Position numbers and translations under genes: made by a program. From assembly GCA_030427905.1 (NCBI GenBank), contig JAUICL010000002.1:1-64000 (forward strand): 64,000 bases of DNA, read 5' to 3'. How positions within the stretch are numbered: position 1 is the first letter of the stretch; each line of letters begins with the position of its first letter. The DNA is from Bacteroidia bacterium (GTDB lineage: Bacteria > Bacteroidota > Bacteroidia > Flavobacteriales_D > Cryomorphaceae). Positions 57,101 through 64,000 of this stretch are shown here, piece after piece. The notes beneath the pieces are model-generated. The model did no database searches and was not told the origin of the DNA. It saw only the letters and a program-made list of their open reading frames with translations.

Positions 57101-59432
57101 TCACCAATTCACATCCATTTCCATCAATTACTGTGAGCGAGTGCGATCCAGCTGGCAGGCCCGTAATATTGGGGCTATCCAGGCCGGGGTTAGGACTCCA
57201 GATGTATGTGTAGGGTATGGTACCACCATCGATTACGGCTGAAGCGATTCCAGCAGCATCGCCGTTGCACCCTGGGTCTACCGTGTTTACTACTCCTGTT
57301 AAAGGGGCATCTGGCTCTTGAATTTCAACAATGATGGATCCTTGACATCCATTCACATCAGTAATCAATGCCGTATGAAATCCTGCTGATAAGTTTGAAG
57401 CTGTTGGACCAAATTGAGGGGGAACGGTATTCCATGCGTAGGTGTAGGGGCCGTGTCCGCCATCACCTTCTACAGTAATAGACCCTGTATTGTCACCAAA
57501 ACAGAGTACATCAACACGGTTTACCAGCGAGCCGACTACAACATCCGGTTCGGTAAGGGTAATTGAAATGGTATTGGTACACAAGTTGGCATCAGTAACA
57601 GTCACATTGTATGTTCCCGCAGCGAGCATCACTGCCGTTTGCGAAGTTTGTGCCAAGGGGTCATCCCACAAGAAGGAGTATGGTGATGTACCACCGATTG
57701 GTGTTACGGTAGCTTGGCCATCTTCTGCCTGGAAGCATGACACGTTATCGCCTCCATTAAATGTTGGGCTCGAAATGGTAAGCTCAAGTGGAGGGTTTTC
57801 AGAAATGGTTGCATTATAAGTAGCTGTACATCCATCTCTATCGGTAACGAGCACAGAATAGACTCCGGGCTCTAAACCAGAAATATCTTCGGTATCGGCT
57901 GTGAATCCGTTCGGGCCAACCCATGCATACTCAATCGGACTTTGACCGTCGACAACGGTAAGGTCAATCGCTCCATCATCAGCGCCGCCACAAGCTATGT
58001 TTGTGATGGACCCAGACAAGGCAATGTCCGTGACAAAGATTTCAGCGATAGCTGTGGCTTCACAACTCGCCACAGTTGAGGTAAGTGTGTACGTCACATC
58101 TCCTGTAGGCGTTGTGGTAGGTTCTTTGATGTTCGGATTGTTTAGGAAGTCGGCAGGTGACCAGACAAAGTCGCTTCCTTCGCCTTCTACAGAGAAAGTC
58201 AGGCTATCACCAAGGCAGACGTATGCCAATGGCGGATCTATTGACAAAGGCAATTCATCCATAATGAGGAATGACAGACTATCTTGAATAGTCCCTTCAC
58301 AATTCGGGTTCCCTACATAGATTTGAACCGTTTCATCTCCTTCTGGTATGCCGTCATCAAAAGGAGCAAAATCTATTGTGGCGGTAGCTTGGTTTGCTGG
58401 AATGGTGATGAATTTTGGTGCGTCTGGGTCTGGATCACCACCAATTAGCGGATAGTCCACTCCATTTTCGGCTGTTCCCTGCAAGAAGTAAGTTACGATT
58501 ACGGCTTCATCAGTTACTGGCTCTCTGGTGAATGTGACTGTACCATCATTACAACCTTCCACCAGGTTGTCAATTCCACCAACGGTAACGAGAGAAAGGG
58601 ATGTGTTGGTGCTGACAATTTCTTCAATCATAACGGCACTATCCCATTCTCTGTCTCCCACATCGGCTATCACTAGCTTTAGATGGAAAGTGTCACAGGG
58701 AGTTACTTCCCTCTGAGCCACCAGGTTTTGAGTCCAACCGTCGTACTGAATGATATTCGTAAAGCCCAGTGGGTTGTCCCAGAAGTACGCTTCATTTACT
58801 GGTGCAAAGCCAATGTCAGGGTTTCCACCATTTACGGAGTTTATTTCTACAAAATCTGAAGTACCGGGAATCACGGCAATGTTTTCGTAGTCATCCAGAG
58901 CTGGATCACCAGGTATACCAGGGCCTTTTATAAAGAAACCGAATGCATCGTTGAATGGGGTACCAACGTATTCGCTATACTCTTCACTGGCGAAGGTGAA
59001 GTTGAATTTAATTGAATCGCCGACGGGAACTACATCAAACTCAAGAGCACATCCATCAAAGCTAGATTGCCCAGCGATGGTGGTTAGCAAAGGGTCTCCA
59101 GGAGTGTCCCACTCAGTCGTTTTACTTTCGGTTAGGTTTGGGCCTCTGATGTCTCCGATATCTCCCGTAGACAAGATTACACCAGGCGTACTTGGAAAAC
59201 CGTCAATCCCAGAAATGATGTAGACTCCACTCGCACTGTCAGCACAAGTCAGAACTGGGTTAATAATTTGCACACCATTCCCAGCTATTTCGCTTGCCAG
59301 CTCTAAGGGGTCTGTTTGATACTCGACGTTTAAGATTTGGCCATGAGCAGTACTCACAGTCAAGCCGAAAAACGAAAATAGACTAAGTACTTTTATGCTC
59401 GCTCCAATAAGATTTTTCATTCTGAAGTTCAT
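51156..59432 (-). CDS. Giant SprB-repeat adhesin with gliding-motility-type C-terminal domain
   Basis: About 2758 residues, secreted to the cell surface. A signal peptide (ending near STAHGQ) is followed by a choice-of-anchor-L-like domain (about 30-275: DPLELASEIAGNGVQIINP, FTFASEEYSEYVGTPFNDAF), a Calx-beta-like domain (about 290-390) and an Ig/PKD-like domain (about 395-465). Then come 27 SprB-type repeats of about 75-85 residues (C-x-G-x(2-3)-G-x-I ... GGTxPYxYxW ... NLxxGxYxVxVTDxNGC ... EP). The last 90 residues are a T9SS type B sorting domain (IPNGISPNGDGFNDG, LLVFNRWGNMVYE). The start at 59432 overlaps the previous stop (ATGA); an ATG at 59420 is an alternative. Probable role: adhesion or gliding. 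Confidence 0.92.
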   Translation of the reverse strand: MNFRMKNLIGASIKVLSLFSFFGLTVSTAHGQILNVEYQTDPLELASEIAGNGVQIINPVLTCADSASGVYIISGIDGFPSTPGVILSTGDIGDIRGPNLTESKTTEWDTPGDPLLTTIAGQSSFDGCALEFDVVPVGDSIKFNFTFASEEYSEYVGTPFNDAFGFFIKGPGIPGDPALDDYENIAVIPGTSDFVEINSVNGGNPDIGFAPVNEAYFWDNPLGFTNIIQYDGWTQNLVAQREVTPCDTFHLKLVIADVGDREWDSAVMIEEIVSTNTSLSLVTVGGIDNLVEGCNDGTVTFTREPVTDEAVIVTYFLQGTAENGVDYPLIGGDPDPDAPKFITIPANQATATIDFAPFDDGIPEGDETVQIYVGNPNCEGTIQDSLSFLIMDELPLSIDPPLAYVCLGDSLTFSVEGEGSDFVWSPADFLNNPNIKEPTTTPTGDVTYTLTSTVASCEATAIAEIFVTDIALSGSITNIACGGADDGAIDLTVVDGQSPIEYAWVGPNGFTADTEDISGLEPGVYSVLVTDRDGCTATYNATISENPPLELTISSPTFNGGDNVSCFQAEDGQATVTPIGGTSPYSFLWDDPLAQTSQTAVMLAAGTYNVTVTDANLCTNTISITLTEPDVVVGSLVNRVDVLCFGDNTGSITVEGDGGHGPYTYAWNTVPPQFGPTASNLSAGFHTALITDVNGCQGSIIVEIQEPDAPLTGVVNTVDPGCNGDAAGIASAVIDGGTIPYTYIWSPNPGLDSPNITGLPAGSHSLTVIDGNGCELVIPFNISEPAQLQIATLVEQAPLCNGETGTITVAGIGGTLNYSFTWNDPNNTTGPTLVAPAGTYTVTLVDGNGCQQAQTYILEEPDALTLAFDNVTDPTCFDAADGSITAVASGGTEPYTYTWNTTPPSDGSLLENLESGAYSVTVVDDNGCEIMGSQTLTAPDPIQLSIESITHVLCNGDATGEVTLAAVGGTPTINITWDDPLSQTGLTATNLEAGTYTATAVDDNGCTEMITITINEPALPLAATITASQDVACFGDQTGSATVTATGGSGSYSYVWDDPDMQQTATATDLDPGIYNVTVSDNNGCATTVVVQVEIFGPTQALTGTLTPSTFGGGFNLACADDDNATIDLVIAGGTPPYDILWNLPGVGTSTDQNLADLEAGDYSVLITDDNGCTYEESITLTAPEPIDASFVTTPSLCFGIPTGTITTTLEGGVEPYTISWTGPNGFTSSDEDLDNLEGGVYTLNLTDANGCTFQTAATVAQPDDIIITVDSLSDYNGLNTTCWDSADGEIYITPSGGSTPYTYQWNTSGNPNFSNDEDVTGLEPGFYEAVVTDDNGCVQNEIIEVVGPDTIDVQFDLSLFPNGFNISCFGAADGSVEALPSGGTPDYTYTWVGPGGFGPTSSNPITNLGPGEYNVLVTDANGCFFAESVVLTSPEEFTINLEAGVIGSENISCNGGSDGTINLIINGNTGPYTAAWTGPNGFVSTDQDLFDLAAGQYCVVVTDANDCVQTECITLTEPNPILVDLTPLVYPNGFNVTCDDSFDGEITSNISGGTSGYTTFWVGPNNFTSSDPNITGLEAGTYCLLVTDNNGCEIETCIDLVAPLPILIEDDNVVSPGCSDTFDGSIEVSITNGTAPFGYSWTGPNGFISTDEDISGLESGTYCLAVTDSEGCTSEACFTIDAPSELDYALTTSDFNGFAIQCAGSATGSIDVQGLGGTSPYSYSWTGPNGFISDQSSIQNLVAGTYCVEIEDQNGCMANTCIDLLEPTPLETNPLVTLPTCGDGTPATIDLQVSGGVAPYSFNWSTFDDTEVVEVGNGSYSVIVTDANGCQINDDFNITLPDSIAVILISPTFDGGFNLSCFNDFSGSISMNVFGGVGNLTSAWTGPNGYSSTDGNIANLEAGEYCVTVTDDLGCTGTACITLTQPDTLTAALNANPVSCSMGVDGSISAAASGGVPTYTYEWTGPAGFTAMGSDISGLIAGNYCVTVTDQNGCQIVECIDVIEPSPISITLTSPEVDGVNILCFGDNSGSIDAAIAGGTSPYSFTWSGPNGYSSSSQNIFNLFAGEYCLTVTDENGCTETACITLTENPGIDIDIDIFEYPNGFNTSCGDACDGSLTTTLTGGEPPVTITWDGPNGFTSDQLDLTGLCAGAYTITTLDGDGCEQSATIIVSEPEPIQIDLDSPVFQGGLEVACFGENTGTILTTIEGGIGEFDIAWSGPNGFISDQEDLGNLFAGTYTITVEDESGCTATETIDLNEPAQPLTAIIQAFEYPSGDEISCLGADDGLIGTEVNGGTPPYSFNWNGPDGYTSDDQNISDLEPGEYTLVVEDANSCVYTQIITLTEPAEELTATSEITSDVSCNGGNDGEITVSPSGGSGSYEIEWDGPDGFSSSDFTISNLSSGIYTYIVTDVNGCEFIAQIDLSQPAPINLEAEITDAECETPTGAIDLSVTGGTSPYEFEWDNDEITEDLDGVAAGDYTVIVTDDLGCTATETYTVSTFNSLVVKADVQNLNCFDDSTGAIELSIEQGTEPVSYQWSGPDGYSSVENPIEDLVAGSFEVTATDLNGCTFTSTYSVGQPDQLIIQELDAFVYSNGFNLTGFQSGDGIINQPEVNGGTEEYSFLWTSDNGYTSTDGLNQLNLDAGTYSLIVTDANGCTDSTGVTLIEPIPFEIPNGISPNGDGFNDGLIVRGLEAYPVNKLLVFNRWGNMVYEESNYSNSVPWKGTNQDGEELAEGTYFVVVEVNGPDNLRGYLELRR

Positions 59433-59788
59433 TTGCAAATGGTGGATTTATCCTGAACTGAGATTAGATCAACTGATCCGATCCGTCTCTGCGGGATAAT
59501 TTCGGCCGATATATTCTTGATTTCCGCTTTAGTCTCATCAATTCTCTTGAGGTAATCAGCATTCACCTTGATGAGTATAGAGTTGTTTTGTTGACAATAC
59601 ATGTCAACTTCGATGGCCTGATTTTTATCAAAGCGGCGTGCGAGACTTTCTGATTCTTCAGCGCTTAAGTTTTTTACTTGAAGCGTGTAGTAGCGGAAGT
59701 AATTGTCTGGCTGGGAGTTGTGCTCTTGTGCTTGTGCTGAAAATACAGAAGTGAGCACCAATATGCATATTGATAAGCAATGCTTCAT
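59429..59788 (-). CDS. Small secreted protein, first gene of the adhesin operon
   Basis: A 119-residue protein with a signal peptide (MKHCLSICILVLTSVFSAQAQ, cut near residue 21 by eye). The mature part has strand-helix-strand character: YFRYYTLQVKNLSAEESESL, NQAIEVDMYCQQNNSILIKV, then YLKRIDETKAEIKNISAEII, which could fold as a small ferredoxin-like domain. No family recognised. Its stop overlaps the start of the giant adhesin, so translation is coupled and it may help secrete or stabilise that protein (inference). Confidence 0.7.
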   Translation of the reverse strand: MKHCLSICILVLTSVFSAQAQEHNSQPDNYFRYYTLQVKNLSAEESESLARRFDKNQAIEVDMYCQQNNSILIKVNADYLKRIDETKAEIKNISAEIIPQRRIGSVDLISVQDKSTICK

Positions 59789-59932
59789 AAGTCGTTCTTT
59801 TGGGTGCGCAATTCACCCAGAATAAATGGATGTCAACAAGCTAAAGTTAAGCTTTGACTTATGAGGTAAACTCGCCTTTTAAACAAGTTTTTAAGATTGG
59901 ACTATCAATAACTAGGCTGCTCTATCTTCGTT

Positions 59933-60676
59933 TTAAAGCAAACTTCGTTGACGTACACCTTCAAAGAGGATGACAGCAGTGGCCACTGAGACGTTTAGTG
60001 ATTCTGTAGACCCTTTCATGGGAATACTTATGCTTTTGGAAGAAGATTCTAATGCCGATCGGCCTATTCCGTCTTCTTCAGAACCCATGATCAGAGCGCA
60101 GGGTTGTGTGAGATCTGCTTCGAAGTAGGTCTCCTTCCCGCCTTCATGACAGGCTAAGGTAGTGAGTCCGCTTTCGTTCAAAAAGTCGATCGTTTGATGA
60201 ATGGATGTGGTGCGACAAATAGGCATCCTGAGAATGGAGCCCGTTGAAGTCTTGATTGCGTCTTCGTTGATTTGGGCGGCTCCCTTTGCGGGGATCACGA
60301 TGGCGTGTACGCCAGCGCCTTCAGCTGTTCGGCAAATCGCTCCAAAATTTCTAACATCCGAAATTCGATCTAACACCAAGATAAATGGTGTCTCACCTTG
60401 CTCGTAGAGGGTAGGGAGGAGCCACTCGATATTTTGAAATTCGATTGGAGACATCAAACCAATAAGCCCTTGGTGGTTCTTGGAAGTGATGCGATCCAGT
60501 TTTATTTTCGGAACAAACTGAAATGGGATATCGTTTCTTTTAAGAAGGGGTAGCACTTTGTGCATAGTTTCCGGATGGAGTCCTTTTTGGACGAAAACTT
60601 TGTCAAAGGTTTTACCTTCATTTATCGCTTCGAGAATCGGATGAATCCCGTATATCTTTTGCTCTTTCTTGGTCAT
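59933..60676 (-). CDS. rlmB: 23S rRNA (guanosine-2'-O-)-methyltransferase, TrmH/SpoU family
   Basis: A 247-residue SPOUT-class enzyme expected to 2'-O-methylate G2251 in the P loop of 23S rRNA. An N-terminal substrate-binding domain (KIYGIHPILEAINEGKTFDK) is followed by the knotted catalytic domain with LVLDRISDVRNFGAICRTAE, IMGSEEDGIG and IPMKGSTESLNVSVATAVIL, the three SpoU motifs. Length fits RlmB. It follows the GWxTD gene directly (1 bp). Confidence 0.9.
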   Translation of the reverse strand: MTKKEQKIYGIHPILEAINEGKTFDKVFVQKGLHPETMHKVLPLLKRNDIPFQFVPKIKLDRITSKNHQGLIGLMSPIEFQNIEWLLPTLYEQGETPFILVLDRISDVRNFGAICRTAEGAGVHAIVIPAKGAAQINEDAIKTSTGSILRMPICRTTSIHQTIDFLNESGLTTLACHEGGKETYFEADLTQPCALIMGSEEDGIGRSALESSSKSISIPMKGSTESLNVSVATAVILFEGVRQRSLL

Positions 60677-60677
60677 T

Positions 60678-61949
60678 TTATTGAATTTTGCCTTCTCGGC
60701 AAGCTTTTAGACTGTGGTACCAGCTCGGCTTAAAGACCTCGCTTCTCACCATTCTGTAGTCGTTGCTGGTGAATGGGTTGATGACTTGAACGAAGGTAAA
60801 TGTAACAGAAAGTGGGTTTCCTTCTTCACCGTAAATCCAAGTCTCTACATCTTTTTTGTAGTAAACCTTGTTAGGCTTGCCGTAGACGCAGAAAATGATG
60901 CCGCGATCAGACTTCCACCCTTCCACATAGCTACTAAAAAGCCTGTTGGCTTCTTCTACACGGCTGTAGTAATTTTTGATTGCCTTTCGGGCAGATTCTT
61001 TCGATCCCGACCATTGTATCCAAAACTCTTCTAAGGCTGTTCGCGAACTAATGCTTTCGTCAACCGTTTGGTAGTCCTTCCTTCCAACCAAATAGCGAAA
61101 TGGGTCAACCATATTTTCTATTTTGGTGACGTAGGGAAATTCGGCAGACGATACAAATAGGGTATAGCCAAGTGTGGAGCCGTTTGTGGTGTCAGATTGA
61201 AAATGATAGAACCCAGAAGGTGCTGCGGTAAAGCTAAACATTCCTGTACTATCGCCTTTGAGTACGAAAGCGGAGTCGGCCTGATAGTCGAAGGGCTGGT
61301 GGGTGTAATCGACAAATGGCGGGGGTGGTAGTGGGAAATCTCTATTGTAATACCGAACGAAAATTGAGTCTAAGTCTTGACCTGATTGGATTTGATAGTT
61401 TGCTCCAGCTACGATTCGGTCTTTGAATAGGGGCGCCTTGGCTCCCTGTTCTTGTCCGAGAAAGTTTAATCGAGAATGGGAGTCTTTCTTCGAACAGAAG
61501 AATCGATTGGTCTGCGATTTCTTTCTGTTCTCATCGGTAATGGTGATGGTCATTTCATAGTCGAAGCCACCCTTTAGCGGAATGGTGGTTGATGCTAGTA
61601 GAATCTTTCCATTGCCATCTTCGCTAATATCTTCTACTCTCACAATTTTCGAATCTACGCTGTGCGACTCTTCGTGAACGGGATGCGGTGAGAAGTGTAT
61701 GGTACAGGATGCTTTCCATGTCCCGTCGCGCATCTTTGAATACAGAAGACGGTCGGTTTCGAGTTTCATGTAGACTGTGCTGGAGTCCTTACTGGTGTGA
61801 AAAATGCGGTATTGGATACCCAGTTCGGTAGCTCCTTTTGTGTACGATTCTACAAGGGGTTGCTCTCCAAGTTCTTTGGATCCACCACATCCCCACAAGA
61901 TGACGGCAATAATGCCTAAATATGCCCAATTCAGGAATCTACTCATCAT
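60678..61949 (-). CDS. GWxTD-domain lipoprotein
   Basis: A 423-residue probable lipoprotein: the hydrophobic start MMSRFLNWAYLGIIAVILWG is followed by Cys21 in a lipobox-like setting. Beta-rich middle. Toward the end come LEEFWIQWSGSKESARKAIK and the GWxTD-type motif YVEGWKSDRGIIFCVYGKPN, then VETWIYGEEGNPLSVTFTFV. GWxTD proteins are widespread in Bacteroidota and of unknown function. The start overlaps the rmuC stop by about 10 bases. Confidence 0.85.
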   Translation of the reverse strand: MMSRFLNWAYLGIIAVILWGCGGSKELGEQPLVESYTKGATELGIQYRIFHTSKDSSTVYMKLETDRLLYSKMRDGTWKASCTIHFSPHPVHEESHSVDSKIVRVEDISEDGNGKILLASTTIPLKGGFDYEMTITITDENRKKSQTNRFFCSKKDSHSRLNFLGQEQGAKAPLFKDRIVAGANYQIQSGQDLDSIFVRYYNRDFPLPPPPFVDYTHQPFDYQADSAFVLKGDSTGMFSFTAAPSGFYHFQSDTTNGSTLGYTLFVSSAEFPYVTKIENMVDPFRYLVGRKDYQTVDESISSRTALEEFWIQWSGSKESARKAIKNYYSRVEEANRLFSSYVEGWKSDRGIIFCVYGKPNKVYYKKDVETWIYGEEGNPLSVTFTFVQVINPFTSNDYRMVRSEVFKPSWYHSLKACREGKIQ

Positions 61950-63258
61950 CGAGAAGCTCGTCGCTCAACTTTTTGTTTGACTTGATACCCAATTCTTCCA
62001 ATTGTTTCGCTTGTGTGGTGAGACTGCCTCGTCCCGATTTTAGTTTTTTGAAAGCGTCTTCGTACGATTGATCTGCACGCTTTATTTGATCGCCTACTTT
62101 CTGAAATTCATCTGCAAAACCTATAAATTTTTCGTAGAGTAGCTTTCCTCTTTGAGCAATATCCTGGGCATTTTTGTTTTGGTACTCGTGTTTCCAGGTT
62201 GATGCGATTATTTTCAATGAAGCTATCAAGGTGGAAGGGCTCACCATCACCACGCCTTTATCGTAGGCTTCATTAAAGAGTGATTGGTTGGCGTTGAGTG
62301 CGGTTAAGTATGCCGGTTCTACGGGAACAAACATCAAGATGAAGTCGAGTTTGCTTCCCGGTGGAAGGTCTTGGTACTTCTTTTCTGCCAAAGCTTTGAA
62401 GTGGGTTGACAATGACAAGATGTGGTTTTTTAGCGCTTCCTTCTTAAGTAACTCATCCGATTCATTGACGTATCTCTCGTAGGCGGTTAGTGATACTTTA
62501 CTATCAACAATGACAGATTTGTTATCAGGGAGTTTGATAACCACATCTGGCTGGAGTCTTCTGCCTTCAGATTGATAGCTCTGCTGGGTGAAGTACTCCC
62601 GGTCTTTCACAAGTCCCGATGCTTCGAGAATATTCTCGAGAATCATTTCACCCCAATTTCCCTGTGCTTTGCTATCGTTCTTTAAAGCGTTGGTCAAGTT
62701 TTCGGCTCGCTGACTCATCAACTCACTCATGTCCTTGAGATTTTTGAGTTCTTGCCTGAGTGTGGTCGTTTCTTTAATTCGATCTGTATTGGTCTCTTCC
62801 ACTTTCTTCTGAAACTCGATGATGCGCTCCTTCAAAGGGGTCAAAATCTGGTCAAGCGATTGCTTGTTTCGCAAGTTGAACTTTTCCGATTTTTCTTCGA
62901 AAATCTTATTAGCCAAGTTTTCAAACTCAATCTGGAAGCCCTTTTTCATCTCTTGCAAGTTCTTGACTTGTTCGTCATTCTTTTCAAGGAGGCTTCTATT
63001 CTCACTTTTGAGTCTTTCCAATTCTCCCGAAAGCGCAATTTCTCTGTGCCTTAAAGATTCGATTTGCGATTGAAGACTTTGGTTTTGAGCTTCGAGTATT
63101 TCGTTGTGTTTTCGGTCGGATGAACTGGAGGTTTTTAGCTCTTCAAGTTCTTGAGCAAGTGGTGAGTTGGTTTTAATCCTTAGCCAAATGTATGTGGCCA
63201 AAACGCCAATAGCAGTACCAGCAATAAAAAGGATGACGGATAAGCCAGATGAAATCAT
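61939..63258 (-). CDS. rmuC: DNA recombination protein RmuC
   Basis: A 439-residue protein with an N-terminal membrane segment (residues 5-24), a coiled coil (about 35-190) and the RmuC nuclease-like domain: KAQGNWGEMILENILEASGL, REYFTQQSYQSEGRRLQPDV, VIKLPDNKSVIVDSKVSLTA and LDFILMFVPVEPAYLTAL. It belongs to the PD-(D/E)xK-like group; RmuC limits inversions at short inverted repeats in E. coli, which is notable in a genome so rich in them (the link is speculative). Confidence 0.93.
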   Translation of the reverse strand: MISSGLSVILFIAGTAIGVLATYIWLRIKTNSPLAQELEELKTSSSSDRKHNEILEAQNQSLQSQIESLRHREIALSGELERLKSENRSLLEKNDEQVKNLQEMKKGFQIEFENLANKIFEEKSEKFNLRNKQSLDQILTPLKERIIEFQKKVEETNTDRIKETTTLRQELKNLKDMSELMSQRAENLTNALKNDSKAQGNWGEMILENILEASGLVKDREYFTQQSYQSEGRRLQPDVVIKLPDNKSVIVDSKVSLTAYERYVNESDELLKKEALKNHILSLSTHFKALAEKKYQDLPPGSKLDFILMFVPVEPAYLTALNANQSLFNEAYDKGVVMVSPSTLIASLKIIASTWKHEYQNKNAQDIAQRGKLLYEKFIGFADEFQKVGDQIKRADQSYEDAFKKLKSGRGSLTTQAKQLEELGIKSNKKLSDELLDDE

Positions 63259-63274
63259 AAAGGCCTTGTGGTTC

Positions 63275-63883
63275 TCAATTGTTCAAGATCACCACAAATG
63301 TACCAACTTCAATTTGATCGAATAGTTCGACTACGTCTTTATTGCTCATTCTAATGCACCCTTTGCTAGCAGGGGTGCCGAGTAGTCCTTCTTCGTGGGT
63401 GCCGTGAATGAAAATGCCTCGACTATAAGAGTCAACCCCATCGCCGCTATTGACTCCTTCTTCTAAACCGCGAAGGTGCATGACTCTGGTTGTGATTAGA
63501 TCCAGATTTGTAGAGCTGGCATCCGAAATAATCTCCGCTTTTTCAGAGGTTGGTTGCTTTGATTTGATGATGATGTTGAGTTCTTCACCATCTCCTATTT
63601 TGTCGGCTATCTTGTGAAGTCCTTCAGGAGTTTGGAAACTGCCGTGTGTGCTACCGACACCTTCTTTTGCCGTGGAAATACGATAGGTGGAGATGATTTC
63701 GCTACCTTCTACTAAGTATAGTTTTTGCTGCTTTGCTGCTACATAAATAAACCGTTGAAACTCGACACCGGTGTATTTTATCTCTAAGTATTCTTGGAGG
63801 AATGCGATCATTGGGCTGGTTGCAAAACCAGTGGTCAGTGCCATCAAGACAATCGCCAGTATGATATGAGTTTTGTACCGCAT
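63275..63883 (-). CDS. L,D-transpeptidase (YkuD domain)
   Basis: A 202-residue periplasmic enzyme with an N-terminal signal anchor (MRYKTHIILAIVLMALTTGF). The YkuD domain begins near RFIYVAAKQQKLYLVEGSEI and has the catalytic motif IFIHGTHEEGLLGTPASKGC followed by IRMSN, giving the His, Ser-Lys-Gly-Cys nucleophile. It would form 3-3 peptidoglycan cross-links or attach proteins. The ATG at 63883 is chosen over a TTG at 63892 that overlaps the upstream gene. Confidence 0.9.
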   Translation of the reverse strand: MRYKTHIILAIVLMALTTGFATSPMIAFLQEYLEIKYTGVEFQRFIYVAAKQQKLYLVEGSEIISTYRISTAKEGVGSTHGSFQTPEGLHKIADKIGDGEELNIIIKSKQPTSEKAEIISDASSTNLDLITTRVMHLRGLEEGVNSGDGVDSYSRGIFIHGTHEEGLLGTPASKGCIRMSNKDVVELFDQIEVGTFVVILNN

Positions 63884-63888
63884 ATTGA

Positions 63889-63999
63889 TCAAAAGAAGCT
63901 GATAAATCCGAAGTGAATCTTACCGCTTCTTATTTCAATTGGGTTGTCAAATTGTTTACCCAAGGCGTATGTTAACGAAAAGATTCCAGCTTTCGTTTC
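63889..63999 (-). CDS. 3' end of an unidentified gene (partial)
   Basis: An open frame enters from the right edge and stops at 63889, giving 36 residues that end KQFDNPIEIRSGKIHFGFIS then FF. The alternating hydrophobic pattern and terminal Phe fit the last strands of an outer-membrane beta-barrel, but the piece is too short to name. It lies 5 bp before the L,D-transpeptidase start, so the two are probably co-transcribed. Confidence 0.6.
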   Translation of the reverse strand, partial: ETKAGIFSLTYALGKQFDNPIEIRSGKIHFGFISFF

Positions 64000-64000
64000 A

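Noticed and set aside
51156-59432. Many plus-strand open frames of 60-110 codons opposite the giant adhesin
   Set aside because: They are shadows caused by the repetitive composition of the adhesin gene on the other strand.

Overview
The window looks like a chromosomal segment of a Bacteroidota bacterium, most likely a marine Flavobacteriales (Cryomorphaceae-like) species. The evidence is a fused str-S10-spc-alpha ribosomal cluster with flavobacterial features (a DnaJ with only two CxxCxGxG motifs, zinc-free S14 and degenerate L36), a promoter with a TAnnTTTG box, a PorP/SprF protein next to a giant SprB-repeat adhesin with a gliding-type C-terminal domain, and GWxTD, DUF4290 and PD40-OmpA proteins. 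No tRNA, rRNA, CRISPR array or complete insertion sequence was recognised.

Left third (1-24.4 kb): surface-polysaccharide and small accessory genes separated by long repeat-filled gaps. A glycosyltransferase and a polymerase-like membrane protein (520-3182) are followed by a small HTH protein, a long palindrome and heptamer-repeat tract, and a three-gene cassette (4786-6160). That cassette encodes a DUF6266-like protein, a DUF5675 protein and a holin-sized membrane protein, and is preceded by five 11-bp tandem repeats and followed by a strong terminator. A lone S23-type four-helix-bundle gene (7190) sits inside more repeats. A minus-strand operon (15007 to 7680) encodes a Wzm/Wzt ABC exporter, a nonulosonate (sialic-acid-like) synthase, a TylF-like methyltransferase, a KdsC-type phosphatase, a divergent NeuB fused to an SpsF-type cytidylyltransferase, and a glycosyltransferase; together these suggest synthesis, activation and export of a nonulosonate-containing glycan. 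Housekeeping genes (DUF4290-murA-thioredoxin, grpE-dnaJ, nadC, yihY, pcrA) are interspersed.

Middle (26.7-46.5 kb): a repeat-free, tightly packed run of 32 genes from rpsL to rplQ under a good promoter, ending in a terminator, then carA and eno.

Right third (46.6-64 kb): a TPR-like protein of unknown function converges on a minus-strand operon for a small secreted protein, a ~2760-residue adhesin with 27 SprB-like repeats, a PorP/SprF protein and an OmpA/PD40 lipoprotein, that is, a probable type IX secretion substrate and its outer-membrane partners. Beyond it, also on the minus strand, are rlmB, a GWxTD lipoprotein, rmuC, an L,D-transpeptidase and the end of another gene.

The most unusual features are: (i) palindromic intergenic repeats that have entered the glycosyltransferase gene in frame, encoding AKASADE-like peptides; (ii) the DUF6266-like/DUF5675/holin-like cassette with its 11-bp iterons; (iii) heptamer repeats that supply the last codons and stop of another glycosyltransferase; and (iv) the NeuB-SpsF fusion.
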